This document shows, piece after piece, positions 46,486 through 55,308 of a DNA stretch of 58,116 nucleotides (the stretch's first letter is position 1; each line of letters opens with the position of its first letter). The position numbers and the translations under genes are program-made. The stretch spans positions 1 to 58,116 of the forward strand of contig JAGRIU010000033.1 of the NCBI GenBank assembly GCA_020443075.1, written 5' to 3'. Under the pieces are notes generated by a model. The model saw only the letters and a program-made list of their open reading frames with translations. It had not been told where the DNA came from and ran no database searches. The stretch comes from Alphaproteobacteria bacterium. GTDB lineage: Bacteria > Pseudomonadota > Alphaproteobacteria > Micavibrionales > Micavibrionaceae.

Positions 46486-46569
46486 ACACTGACGCGCTTT
46501 CAGTTTAAAGCTATCCGCTACTTTAGGAGCGCAGCAACGCTGTAAAAAAAAGAAAAGGAAGCGACGGAT

Positions 46570-47985
46570 ATGTTCACGCTTGCCCTAGTCGGCCGCCCGA
46601 ACGTCGGCAAATCCACACTTTTCAACCGTCTGGCTGGAAAAAAGCTGGCGATTGTTGACGACACGCCGGGCATCACCCGCGACTGGCGTAGCGCCGAAGG
46701 CTGGCTCTTCGATGCACAGATGCGCATTATCGACACCGCCGGACTGGAAGAAAGCTTTGATGAATCCATTCAAGGCCGCATGCGCCAGCAAACCGAACAA
46801 GCCCTCACCCACGCCGACGCGGTCGTCTTCATCATCGACGGGCGCGCTGGGCTTACCCCACTTGATGAGCACTTCGCCCAGTGGCTCAGAAAACAAAAGA
46901 AAAGCGTCATCCTTGCCGTCAACAAAGGCGAAAACGAACGCGCCATTGCCGCTTGCCTCGGCGAAGCCTATAGCCTCGGGTTGGGAGAACCCATCGCCAT
47001 TTCCGCCGAACACGGCACAGGCATGGAAGAACTCTACCACGCCATTGCCCCGCTCTTACCCGCAGAAGAAGAGGACAGCGAACAGGAAAACGAAGAAAAA
47101 GAAAATCTGGATGATACAATCGACGATCTTGAAGGACAGGAAAACTATGAATTCCAGCAAGACGACATCGACCCGGACAAACCGTTAAAAATCGCCATCG
47201 TTGGCCGCCCGAACGTCGGCAAATCCACACTCTTGAACGCCATTGTAAAAGAACACCGCGTCATGACCGGCCCCGAAGCCGGCATCACCCGCGATGCCGT
47301 GTCCGTCGACTGGAACTATGAGGAACGTAAATTCCGTCTGGTCGATACCGCAGGCATGCGCCGCCGCGCCAAAGTCACGGACAATATCGAAAAAATGAGC
47401 GTCGACGACGCCCTGCGCGCCATCCGCCTCGCCCAGATTGTTATTCTTGTCATTGATGCAAACCAGATCCTCGATAAGCAGGATCTGCAAATCGCCGAGC
47501 ACATCATTAACGAAGGCCGCGCCCTCATTCTCGCCGTCAATAAATGGGACAGCATCAAAAACCGCGATGAAAAACTCGAGGAACTCGCCTATAAATGCGA
47601 AACCTCTCTGGCCCAGCTCAAAGACATCCCCTACCAGACCATTTCAGCCCTGAACGGTAAAAACATCACCAAGCTGCTCGACCGCGCCTTAAATGTCTAT
47701 GAAGTCTGGAACAAACGCATAAAAACCGCCGGACTAAACCGCTGGCTGGCAAAGATGGAAAGCCAGAACCCTGCGCCGCTGATCTCCGGCCGCTCGAACC
47801 GCTTGAAATACATTACCCAGATCAAAACCCGCCCGCCGACTTTTGCTCTATGGGTATCCCGGCCGGATAAACTGCCGGATTCCCACAAACGCTTTATCAT
47901 AAACGGCCTGCGCCGTGACTACGACATCCCCGGCGTGCCTGTACGTCTCTTGGTCCGCAAAAGCAAAAACCCGTTTACAGACTAA
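46570..47985 (+). CDS. der: Ribosome-assembly GTPase Der (EngA)
   Basis: A 471-residue GTPase with two G domains in tandem, each with GRPNVGKST (about residues 8-16 and 211-219) and DTAG, and the second with NKWDS. A C-terminal KH-like domain contains FALWVSRPDKLPDSHKRFI. The acidic linker between G domains (EEEDSEQENEEKENLDD) is longer than usual. Der is needed for 50S subunit maturation. AAAAGGAAG ribosome site precedes the ATG. Confidence 0.97.
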   Translation: MFTLALVGRPNVGKSTLFNRLAGKKLAIVDDTPGITRDWRSAEGWLFDAQMRIIDTAGLEESFDESIQGRMRQQTEQALTHADAVVFIIDGRAGLTPLDEHFAQWLRKQKKSVILAVNKGENERAIAACLGEAYSLGLGEPIAISAEHGTGMEELYHAIAPLLPAEEEDSEQENEEKENLDDTIDDLEGQENYEFQQDDIDPDKPLKIAIVGRPNVGKSTLLNAIVKEHRVMTGPEAGITRDAVSVDWNYEERKFRLVDTAGMRRRAKVTDNIEKMSVDDALRAIRLAQIVILVIDANQILDKQDLQIAEHIINEGRALILAVNKWDSIKNRDEKLEELAYKCETSLAQLKDIPYQTISALNGKNITKLLDRALNVYEVWNKRIKTAGLNRWLAKMESQNPAPLISGRSNRLKYITQIKTRPPTFALWVSRPDKLPDSHKRFIINGLRRDYDIPGVPVRLLVRKSKNPFTD

Positions 47986-48035
47986 CAACTTACCGCGCTT
48001 GTCTTTCCTCTATAGCTCCAGTATAAATCACCCCT

Positions 48036-49244
48036 ATGAAACCCAACACCTTCAAATCCGGACCAGATGAGCGCGGCCATTTCGGCCCCTATGGCGGCCG
48101 TTATGTCGCCGAAACCTTGATGCCGCTGATCCTCAGCGTCGAAGACGCCTGGAACAAAGCCAAAAACGACCCCTCCTTCTGGGCTGAATTTGAAGATCTG
48201 GCCAAGCATTACATTGGCCGCCCCTCGCCGCTCTATTTCGCCGAACGCGCCACAGAGTATAGCGGCGGCGCAAAGATATATTTCAAACGCGACGAGCTTA
48301 ACCACACCGGCGCCCATAAAATCAATCACTGCATCGGCCAGGTTTTACTCGCCCGGCGTATGGGCAAAACCCGTATTATCGCCGAAACCGGCGCCGGACA
48401 GCACGGCGTGGCTACCGCCACCGTCTGCGCCCTCTTCGATATCCCGTGCGTCATCTACATGGGCGAAGAAGACATCAAGCGCCAAGCACCCAACGTCTTC
48501 CGCATGAAACTCCTCGGCGCGGAAGTCCGCCCGGCCAAATCCGGATCAAAAACCCTCAAAGACGCAATGAACGAAGCCATGCGCGACTGGGTGACCAACG
48601 TCCATGATACATACTACCTGATCGGCACCGTTGCCGGGCCGCACCCCTTCCCAGCCATGGTCCGCGATTTTCAGTCGGTCATCGGCCGCGAACTACGCGA
48701 ACAGATCATGGAACGCGAAGGCCGCTTGCCCGATACGCTCGTGGCCTGCATCGGCGGCGGATCAAACGCCATGGGCCTCTTCCATCCTTTCCTTGACGAC
48801 GAAGACGTCCGCCTCATCGGCGTCGAAGCCGGAGGACTAGGCACCGACACCGACAAACACGCCGCCAGCCTCACCGGAGGCTCCCCCGGTGTCCTGCATG
48901 GCATGCAAAGCTATTTCCTGCAAAATGAAGACGGCCAGATCACCGAAGCCCACTCCATCTCCGCAGGACTGGATTATCCGGGCATCGGCCCGGAGCACGC
49001 TTGGCTGTTCGATCAAAAACGCGTGAATTACGTCTCCGTCACTGATGCCGAAGCGCTGGACGCCTTCCAGAAATGCACCCGCCTTGAAGGCATCATCCCC
49101 GCACTGGAGCCATCCCACGCCTTTGCTCACGTTCTCAAAATCGCTCCCACCCTGCCCAAAGACCATATCATTGTGATGAACCTCTGTGGGCGCGGTGATA
49201 AAGACATTTTCACAGTCGCTGAAAAACTCGGCGTTAAAATTTAA
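48036..49244 (+). CDS. trpB: Tryptophan synthase beta chain TrpB
   Basis: A 402-residue PLP enzyme of the standard TrpB1 type: [18 protein letters not shown]; the PLP lysine in [32 protein letters not shown]; and the phosphate-binding [15 protein letters not shown]. It condenses indole and serine to tryptophan. Its usual neighbours trpA and trpF are not adjacent: der lies upstream and a Wzy/WaaL-like gene downstream. So trpA must be elsewhere or missing. Confidence 0.96.
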   Translation: MKPNTFKSGPDERGHFGPYGGRYVAETLMPLILSVEDAWNKAKNDPSFWAEFEDLAKHYIGRPSPLYFAERATEYSGGAKIYFKRDELNHTGAHKINHCIGQVLLARRMGKTRIIAETGAGQHGVATATVCALFDIPCVIYMGEEDIKRQAPNVFRMKLLGAEVRPAKSGSKTLKDAMNEAMRDWVTNVHDTYYLIGTVAGPHPFPAMVRDFQSVIGRELREQIMEREGRLPDTLVACIGGGSNAMGLFHPFLDDEDVRLIGVEAGGLGTDTDKHAASLTGGSPGVLHGMQSYFLQNEDGQITEAHSISAGLDYPGIGPEHAWLFDQKRVNYVSVTDAEALDAFQKCTRLEGIIPALEPSHAFAHVLKIAPTLPKDHIIVMNLCGRGDKDIFTVAEKLGVKI

Positions 49245-49269
49245 AAACCAAACACCAAGCGGATAAAAC

Positions 49270-50487
49270 ATGACCGACACACGCCGCACGATTTTCGCTT
49301 TTTGCCTGCTCTCGGCGCTGGTTCCGCTGATTTCGGTCGACACCCCCAGAGGCTTGGCCTTTGCCCCGGGCATCATCGCCTTGCTATGCTACATCCCTTA
49401 TTATCTGAGCGCGCCCGTCAAACCGGTTATATCGAAACAAACCGTTGGTCTGGTCTTGATCATATTTTCGATGGCATCCCTCAGCCTGCTTTGGGCCCTG
49501 CATTTTGAAACCTCGCTCAGACAAATCCCCAAGCTCGCGGGCCTGCTCCCCCCGCAAATTCTGCTGATCAGCCTTGCCATATCCTTCAAAAAAGAAGAAC
49601 TCCGGCCCTATATCCATTATTTCGCCTATGGCCTGATCGCAGCCGTCTTGCTGCTATGCTTTGAAATCATCACCCACGGCTTTTTCTTCAACGTCGCAAG
49701 AGGACTACCAACAGATAACATTGCCGATCCGGACGAATTCAACCGCTCCACCGTCGCCTTGTCACTCTACAGCTTCAGCGCCCTCACATTCCTGAAGACA
49801 AAACTTAAAAACCCGCTCTGGGGCCTGTTAATTATGGCCCCGCTCGCCGTCGCCATTTACATGACCGAGAGCCAATCCGCACAACTGGCTTTCTTCGCTG
49901 GCCTATTCTTCCTCTTCGCGTTTCCCTACCGCCAGAAATGGGCATGGAAAACCCTGATCGCCCTCATCCTGATATGTACGTTCGCCGCACCTTTTGTCGT
50001 CACCTATATCTACAGAAACTTCGCCCAGGACATCCAGGATATCCAGTTTATGGCACAAGCCTCGGCCGGTCACCGCCTGGAAATCTGGGACTATATCAGC
50101 CGCTACGCCCTACAAAGCCCGATCCTGGGCTACGGCATAGAAATGACGCGCGACACCACCTTTGACTCGCGCCAGATTTTTATCTGCAACAACTCTGTCC
50201 TACATCCACACAACTACGCCATTCAAGTCTGGGCCGAATTCGGCCTCATCGGCATTTTGATCACCATAGCGCTGCTTTATAAACTCTTCACGACCATCGA
50301 AACACGTCTCAGCGTTGCGCAGCAAAAAATCATCCTGCCCACGCTCATGGCCACCATGATGCCCGCATCCTTTGCCTACGGCATGTGGCAAAGCTGGTGG
50401 ATAGGACTGCTCTTCCACACCGCCTCCCTGTGCCTGATCGCCGTCAAATTCACTGATGAAGACAAAAAAGAAGAAACAGCCGTCTAG
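49270..50487 (+). CDS. O-antigen ligase/polymerase-like membrane protein
   Basis: A 405-residue polytopic protein with about ten to twelve helices and a large periplasmic loop after the middle. The typical Wzy_C pattern is visible: ASAGHRLEIWDYISRYALQS, then PILGYGIE and VLHPHNYAIQVWAEFGLIG. The family joins or polymerises glycans at the outer face of the inner membrane (WaaL, Wzy). Substrate unknown. It starts 25 bases after trpB and overlaps the convergent agmatinase stop by 4 bases. Confidence 0.82.
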   Translation: MTDTRRTIFAFCLLSALVPLISVDTPRGLAFAPGIIALLCYIPYYLSAPVKPVISKQTVGLVLIIFSMASLSLLWALHFETSLRQIPKLAGLLPPQILLISLAISFKKEELRPYIHYFAYGLIAAVLLLCFEIITHGFFFNVARGLPTDNIADPDEFNRSTVALSLYSFSALTFLKTKLKNPLWGLLIMAPLAVAIYMTESQSAQLAFFAGLFFLFAFPYRQKWAWKTLIALILICTFAAPFVVTYIYRNFAQDIQDIQFMAQASAGHRLEIWDYISRYALQSPILGYGIEMTRDTTFDSRQIFICNNSVLHPHNYAIQVWAEFGLIGILITIALLYKLFTTIETRLSVAQQKIILPTLMATMMPASFAYGMWQSWWIGLLFHTASLCLIAVKFTDEDKKEETAV

Positions 50488-51371
50488 GATTTCATGAGCG
50501 CATAGCTCAAAATCTTGTAAGCCAGCTTCGCCGCCAGAAAATCACACGCATGCAGCCCCTCGCGCGGCGCCAGTTCGACGATATCCGCCCCGACAATCCG
50601 GGATCTTTCGGCCACAGCCGCTAAAATCTCCATCGTCTCGGCCCAGAACAAACCGCCCGGCTCCGGCGTCCCCGTCGCGGGCATCATGGAACTGTCAAAC
50701 CCGTCCAGATCAAATGTCACATACACGGGCCCGTCGCCCACTGCTTCGGCAATCGCCTGCGCGCTCCAGGCTGCTTTATCCTTGGCCCAGAAAATCGAAA
50801 TGCGATCTTTCTCGGCCTCAAGATAGGGAATTTCACTGGCAGAAATATTGCGAATGCCCACAGACACCAGCCGTATATTCTCGTGATCTAGACAGCGCCG
50901 CATCGCCGACGCATGCGAATAATGCTCCCCGTCATACCCGTCGCGCAAATCCGCATGCGCATCGAACTGCAAAATCGTCAGCGTCTCATGGCGCCGCGCA
51001 AACGGACGGATCGCGCCGGCGGTCAAAGAATGCTCCCCGCCCAGAACCAGAGGAAATTTCCCTTCCTGCAAAACTTGCGCAACAATGTCCTCAATCTGCG
51101 ACAATCCGTCTTCTAAAACAGGCGCAATCTCGGGCTCCTGCAAAGTCGCGATTCCGTATTCATAGCGTGGCTCGCACCAGAACACCTCGTCGAAATGCTC
51201 AAGCTCCGTTGCCGCCTGCAAAACCGCTTGCGGCCCCTTGGCCGTTCCCCCCTCGTAACTCACGCTTTTTTCCAGACCAAAGGGAACAATCACCGCCAAC
51301 GCATCCTGCGGCGACGGCCCGTCATGTTCAGGCGGCATAAAAGCGTTTTCAGGCGGTAAATATTTCAACAT
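50484..51371 (-). CDS. speB: Agmatinase (ureohydrolase family)
   Basis: A 295-residue arginase-superfamily enzyme with all manganese-binding motifs: GGEHSLTAG, FDAHADLRDGYDGEHYSHA and TFDLDGFDSSMMPATGTPEPGG. Size and the C-terminal ADIVELAPREG fit agmatinase better than arginase. It yields putrescine and urea from agmatine. It is divergent, by 72 bases, from the carboxyspermidine genes that use putrescine. Substrate assignment rests on family similarity plus this context. Confidence 0.88.
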   Translation of the reverse strand: MLKYLPPENAFMPPEHDGPSPQDALAVIVPFGLEKSVSYEGGTAKGPQAVLQAATELEHFDEVFWCEPRYEYGIATLQEPEIAPVLEDGLSQIEDIVAQVLQEGKFPLVLGGEHSLTAGAIRPFARRHETLTILQFDAHADLRDGYDGEHYSHASAMRRCLDHENIRLVSVGIRNISASEIPYLEAEKDRISIFWAKDKAAWSAQAIAEAVGDGPVYVTFDLDGFDSSMMPATGTPEPGGLFWAETMEILAAVAERSRIVGADIVELAPREGLHACDFLAAKLAYKILSYALMKS

Positions 51372-51443
51372 AGCCGCGTTTATACTTGCTTTTTCCAGGA
51401 TGCGAAAGATATATATTCGAGAAATAAAGAAGGAGATTGGCCC

Positions 51444-52679
51444 ATGAACGTATTGATTATAGGTGCAGGTGCTGCCGGTTCAGTTGTCGCAAAAAAATGT
51501 GCAATGAACCCAAGTATTTTTGAAAAAATACATCTGGCCAGCCGCTCCGTCGGCAAATGCGAAGCCAATCAAAAATGGATTAAAGACAAGCTCGGCATAG
51601 ATATCGGCATTTCCGCACTAGACGCCGATAACGTCGCCGAAACCGTAGCCCTGATCAACAAAATCAAGCCGGATCTGGTCATAAACATGGCCCTGCCCTA
51701 TCAGGATCTGGCCATCATGGATGCCTGTCTTGAAACCAAAACCAATTATATGGACACCGCCAATTACGAACCCATCGACGAAGCCAAATTCGAATATAAA
51801 TGGCAATGGGCATATCAGGACAAATTCAAAAACGCCGGAATCACGGCCGTTCTGGGCTGCGGCTTCGACCCCGGCCAAACCAACATTTACTGCGCCTACG
51901 CCCAGAAAAACCTCTTTGACGAAATTCACGAAATCGACATTGTCGATTGCAATGCGGGTGATCACGGCAAAGCCTTCGCCACCAACTTCAACCCCGAAAT
52001 CAACCTGCGCGAGGTCACCCAAGCCGGCAAATATTGGGAAAATGGCCGCTGGGTCGAAACCCACCCGTTGGAATTCCGCAAAATGATCAACTTCCCGCAA
52101 GTCGGGGAAAAAGCCGCCTATCTGCTCTATCACGAAGAGCTGGAATCCCTGTGCCGGAATATCAAGGGCCTCAAGCGCATCCGCTTTTGGATGACCTTCG
52201 GCGATGAATACATCAAACACATGGAAGTCCTGCAAAATGTCGGCATGACCCGCATTGATCCGGTGCTGCATAACGGCGTCGAAATTGTCCCGATCCAGTT
52301 CCTCAAAACCCTGCTGCCAGAACCCTCATCGCTGGCCGAAGGCTACACAGGCAAAACCTCGATCGGCTGCATTATGACCGGCCTGAAAAACGGTGAAAAA
52401 CAAACCCGCTTTATTTATAACGTCTGCGACCACGCCAAAACCCACGAGGAAGTCGCCGCTCAGGCCGTCTCCTACACCACGGGCGTACCGGCCGTCACAG
52501 GCGCGATCATGCTGGCCAAGGGCTTGTGGAATCCCGGTCCCGGCGTCTTTAACGTCGAACAGCTCGATCCCGACCCGTTCATGGATGAAGTGGCCAAACA
52601 AGGCCTGCCCTGGCATGAAAAATCCCTCGAAAACGGCCTCGGCGAACTGACAGAACGCAGACAAAAATATGCTGCCTAG
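51444..52679 (+). CDS. Carboxy(nor)spermidine dehydrogenase (saccharopine dehydrogenase-like)
   Basis: A 411-residue protein with an N-terminal Rossmann motif (VLIIGAGAAGSVVAKK) and the saccharopine-dehydrogenase-like domain (VLGCGFDPGQTNIYCAYAQ). Together with the downstream nspC, which overlaps by 11 bases, it matches the CASDH/CANSDH enzymes that reductively condense aspartate semialdehyde with a diamine. With putrescine the product would be carboxyspermidine. AAGGAGA ribosome site 8 bases upstream of the ATG. Confidence 0.92.
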   Translation: MNVLIIGAGAAGSVVAKKCAMNPSIFEKIHLASRSVGKCEANQKWIKDKLGIDIGISALDADNVAETVALINKIKPDLVINMALPYQDLAIMDACLETKTNYMDTANYEPIDEAKFEYKWQWAYQDKFKNAGITAVLGCGFDPGQTNIYCAYAQKNLFDEIHEIDIVDCNAGDHGKAFATNFNPEINLREVTQAGKYWENGRWVETHPLEFRKMINFPQVGEKAAYLLYHEELESLCRNIKGLKRIRFWMTFGDEYIKHMEVLQNVGMTRIDPVLHNGVEIVPIQFLKTLLPEPSSLAEGYTGKTSIGCIMTGLKNGEKQTRFIYNVCDHAKTHEEVAAQAVSYTTGVPAVTGAIMLAKGLWNPGPGVFNVEQLDPDPFMDEVAKQGLPWHEKSLENGLGELTERRQKYAA

Positions 52680-53820
52680 CCCTGCCCTGCAAAACATCCC
52701 CACCCCCGCCTATGTCGCCGATATCGCCGCCATAAAGCGCAATATGGAGATCGCCGCGCATATTAAGGCCGAAACAGGCTGCAAAATCCTGCTCGCCACC
52801 AAAGCCTTCGCCATGCCCGCCGTTTTCCCCTATATGCAAGGCGCGCTCGACGGCACCACAGCCAGCGGCCTGTACGAAGCCCGCCTCGGGGCAAAGCATT
52901 TCGGCAAGGAAGTCCACACCTATTCCCCCGCCTACCGCGAGGAAGACCTTCTGGCCACCCTCGAATATAGCGATCACATCTATTTCAACGCCGCCGCCCA
53001 GCTCAAACGCTTTGCCCCGCTGGTTCGCGCGAAAAAGCCGCAAGCCAAAATCGGCCTGCGCGTCAATCCGCAACTTTCGCTGGTCAAAAACAGCGCCCTT
53101 TACGATCCGTCCTCGCAGACCTCGCGCTTCGGCGTTCTGGCCTCCGAACTCACAGACGAAGCGCTAAAGCAGATCGACATCCTGCACTTTCATAATCTGT
53201 GCGAGAACATGGCCGAGGAGTCCGCGCGGCTTATCACCCATATCAGCGAGAAATTCGAAACCGCGCTACGCCGCATGTCCAGAGTCAATCTGGGCGGCGG
53301 CCACTACATCACCCATCCCGATTATAAGACGGATATCCTGATCAAAGCGCTCAAAGATTTTCAGGCCCGCTTTGATCTCTCCGTTACGCTGGAACCCGGC
53401 GGCGCGCTGGTCTATAACGCAGGCTACCTGATCGGCGAAGTGATCGACATCATTCAAAGGCCCGGGCAAAACTTGGCGATCTTGGACGCTTCGGCCTCCA
53501 CCCACATGCCAGACGTGCTCGAAGTCCCTTACCGCCCGAACATCATAGGCAGCGCAGAAGATGGCGAAAAACCACACACCTACCTTCTGGGCGGCAATAC
53601 CTGCATGACCGGCGATATTATCGGCACGTACAGCTTTGATACACCGCTGGAAATCGGCCAAAAACTGGCTTTTACCGATATGATGCAATACAGCTTCGTA
53701 AAAAACACGACCTTCAACGGCGTACCCCTACCCGATCTGGGAATCTTGCATGAAGACGGACGCTATGAAGTGATCAAGCGCTTCGGCTACGACGATTTCG
53801 CGGCCCGCCTCGGCGCTTAG
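52669..53820 (+). CDS. nspC: Carboxy(nor)spermidine decarboxylase
   Basis: A 383-residue fold-III PLP decarboxylase. IPTPAYVADIAAIKRN opens the barrel; the PLP lysine is in ILLATKAFAMPAVFP; LHFHNLCEN, VNLGGGHYI, LEPGGALVYNAGYL and LLGGNTCMTGDI are typical NspC segments. It decarboxylates the product of the preceding dehydrogenase to spermidine (or norspermidine). Its 3' end overlaps the convergent ornithine decarboxylase gene by 47 bases. Confidence 0.94.
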   Translation: MLPSPALQNIPTPAYVADIAAIKRNMEIAAHIKAETGCKILLATKAFAMPAVFPYMQGALDGTTASGLYEARLGAKHFGKEVHTYSPAYREEDLLATLEYSDHIYFNAAAQLKRFAPLVRAKKPQAKIGLRVNPQLSLVKNSALYDPSSQTSRFGVLASELTDEALKQIDILHFHNLCENMAEESARLITHISEKFETALRRMSRVNLGGGHYITHPDYKTDILIKALKDFQARFDLSVTLEPGGALVYNAGYLIGEVIDIIQRPGQNLAILDASASTHMPDVLEVPYRPNIIGSAEDGEKPHTYLLGGNTCMTGDIIGTYSFDTPLEIGQKLAFTDMMQYSFVKNTTFNGVPLPDLGILHEDGRYEVIKRFGYDDFAARLGA

Positions 53821-55015
53821 GCGCTTCGGCAGCAGGCGGCAAACACACCACCTCGGCATAGCCAAACCCGTTGAAATCACTACGCAAGCACTGGCTGTAC
53901 GCCCCGGCATTGTCAAAGACAACCCAATCGCCGATCCCTATATCTTCAGGCAACATAAACGGCCCGTCCATCATATCCAGAGAATCGCAGGTCGGCCCGG
54001 CCAGCTTGAAGGCCCGCACAGGCCCATCGAACGAGCGATCACAAGAAACCGCCGACACCGGATAATGCGTCCCGACCCATTTCGCCGCATCGAACAACCC
54101 GCCGTAAACACCGTCATTGATGTATAACAAATCACCTTTACGCAGCTCCACGCGGGCCACAAGCTTGCCACCCTCGGCCACCAGAACGCGCCCCGGTTCG
54201 GCCAGCAAGGAAAGATGGGACAAACCGTTATCTCGCAGAGCCGTCGCAATCGCTTCAAAACAATCTTCAACGCTGCAAAGCCCTTCATCGCCTTGATAGG
54301 CCACCGGAAAGCCGCCACCGACATTCAAGCTGTCTACATCGACGTCTGCTGCGCAAATAACCTCCGCGCAATAAGCAATGGCCTTGGCATATTTGCCCGG
54401 ATCGCTCGTTTGCGTTCCCACATGAAAACTCAGCCCCAATGATTTGGAGACCGGACGGCATTTTTTCAAAAGCTCCAGAGCCTCATCAAAAGATGCTCCG
54501 AACTTGCTTGAGAAATCGATCAAAGCCGAATCGTTCTTCGGCAACGCCACGCGCACCGTCAAATTCAAATCCTGCGCCAGATCTGTCTCACGCATAATCT
54601 TGAACAACTCTTCCTCATGGTCGAGCACAAAATCGCGCACGCCATAATCAAAATACGCCGCGCGGATATCCTCCGGCATTTTCACCGGATGCATAAAATG
54701 CAACTCCGCAGAAGGCATAATCGATTTCACAAGCTGGATCTCGGCCAAAGACGCCACATCGAAAGCGCTCACACCGCCTTCGATCAAAGCCTGAATCGCC
54801 ACCGGATCAGGATTAGTCTTCACCGCAAACAAAGGCTTTCCGGGAAAGCCGGCCACAAAAGCCGCTGCCCGGCGAGACATAACACCCGCATCCAGAACAT
54901 ACAAAGGCTTGGCAGGCCGACGAGAGCGAATAAGCTCTTCAAGCCTAACAGACCGTTCGTAAACAGGGATAACACCAACAGGCAGAGCCTTGCTCTGCAA
55001 TTCACATTTGTCCAT
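53774..55015 (-). CDS. Ornithine decarboxylase (fold III, eukaryote-like)
   Basis: A 413-residue PLP decarboxylase: PLFAVKTNPDP (PLP lysine), FHVGTQTSDPGKYAKA, LNVGGGFPVAY, LLAEPGRVLVAEGG and the ODC-specific GPTCDSLDMMDGPFMLPED near the C-terminus. It makes putrescine from ornithine; some members also take lysine. A basic C-terminal tail (KRRGGPRNRRSRSA) is added and reads across the end of nspC. It is preceded by a 293-base leader region with a possible leader peptide. With agmatinase, this locus has two putrescine sources. Confidence 0.93.
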   Translation of the reverse strand: MDKCELQSKALPVGVIPVYERSVRLEELIRSRRPAKPLYVLDAGVMSRRAAAFVAGFPGKPLFAVKTNPDPVAIQALIEGGVSAFDVASLAEIQLVKSIMPSAELHFMHPVKMPEDIRAAYFDYGVRDFVLDHEEELFKIMRETDLAQDLNLTVRVALPKNDSALIDFSSKFGASFDEALELLKKCRPVSKSLGLSFHVGTQTSDPGKYAKAIAYCAEVICAADVDVDSLNVGGGFPVAYQGDEGLCSVEDCFEAIATALRDNGLSHLSLLAEPGRVLVAEGGKLVARVELRKGDLLYINDGVYGGLFDAAKWVGTHYPVSAVSCDRSFDGPVRAFKLAGPTCDSLDMMDGPFMLPEDIGIGDWVVFDNAGAYSQCLRSDFNGFGYAEVVCLPPAAEAPKRRGGPRNRRSRSA

Positions 55016-55308
55016 CTTTTTGCGCCCCTATTTCAAACTTAAAGTCTGAAAAGAAGCGCTAGAGACACTTAAGGGACACACATGGCCCCAAGCGACAGCA
55101 ACATTACGTTTCATAACGCAAACCCTTTCAAAGCTCGGCGGTTGGGACCTAAAAAGTCCGCCCCGGTTTCAAAAAAATTCACGCCGTTGCATAACCATAA
55201 TCTGAAATAGGATCAGGGGCCAGAGACACGTGCGCAACCCATTTTTACACCCCTTGACCCAAAAAGGAAATAAAAAAATGCGCCCTGCAAACAAACTTTT
55301 TAAAGACC
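55016..55308 (-). other. Long leader region of ornithine decarboxylase
   Basis: A 293-base gap between trkH and the ODC gene. On the minus strand it contains a 28-codon open frame (55028-55114, starting MKRNVAVAWGH) whose stop TAG runs into the AGGGG that should serve as ODC ribosome site. In alphaproteobacteria the speF RNA motif is known to lie upstream of ornithine decarboxylase genes. Whether this region matches that motif I cannot judge by eye. Confidence 0.4.
55028..55114 (-). CDS. Possible 28-residue leader peptide upstream of ODC
   Basis: The ATG is preceded by AAAGGG at ribosome-site distance. The frame ends 12 bases before the ODC ATG, with the stop overlapping the ODC ribosome site. 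The peptide begins MKRNVAVAW and is rich in Val, Ser and Leu. Such a coupled short frame could regulate ODC translation, but chance occurrence is possible. Confidence 0.3.
   Translation of the reverse strand: MKRNVAVAWGHVCPLSVSSASFQTLSLK

Noticed and set aside
55082..55213. 43-codon plus-strand frame starting MAPSDSNITF
   Set aside because: It has a plausible start but lies in the ODC leader, antisense to the likely transcript, with no family or operon support.
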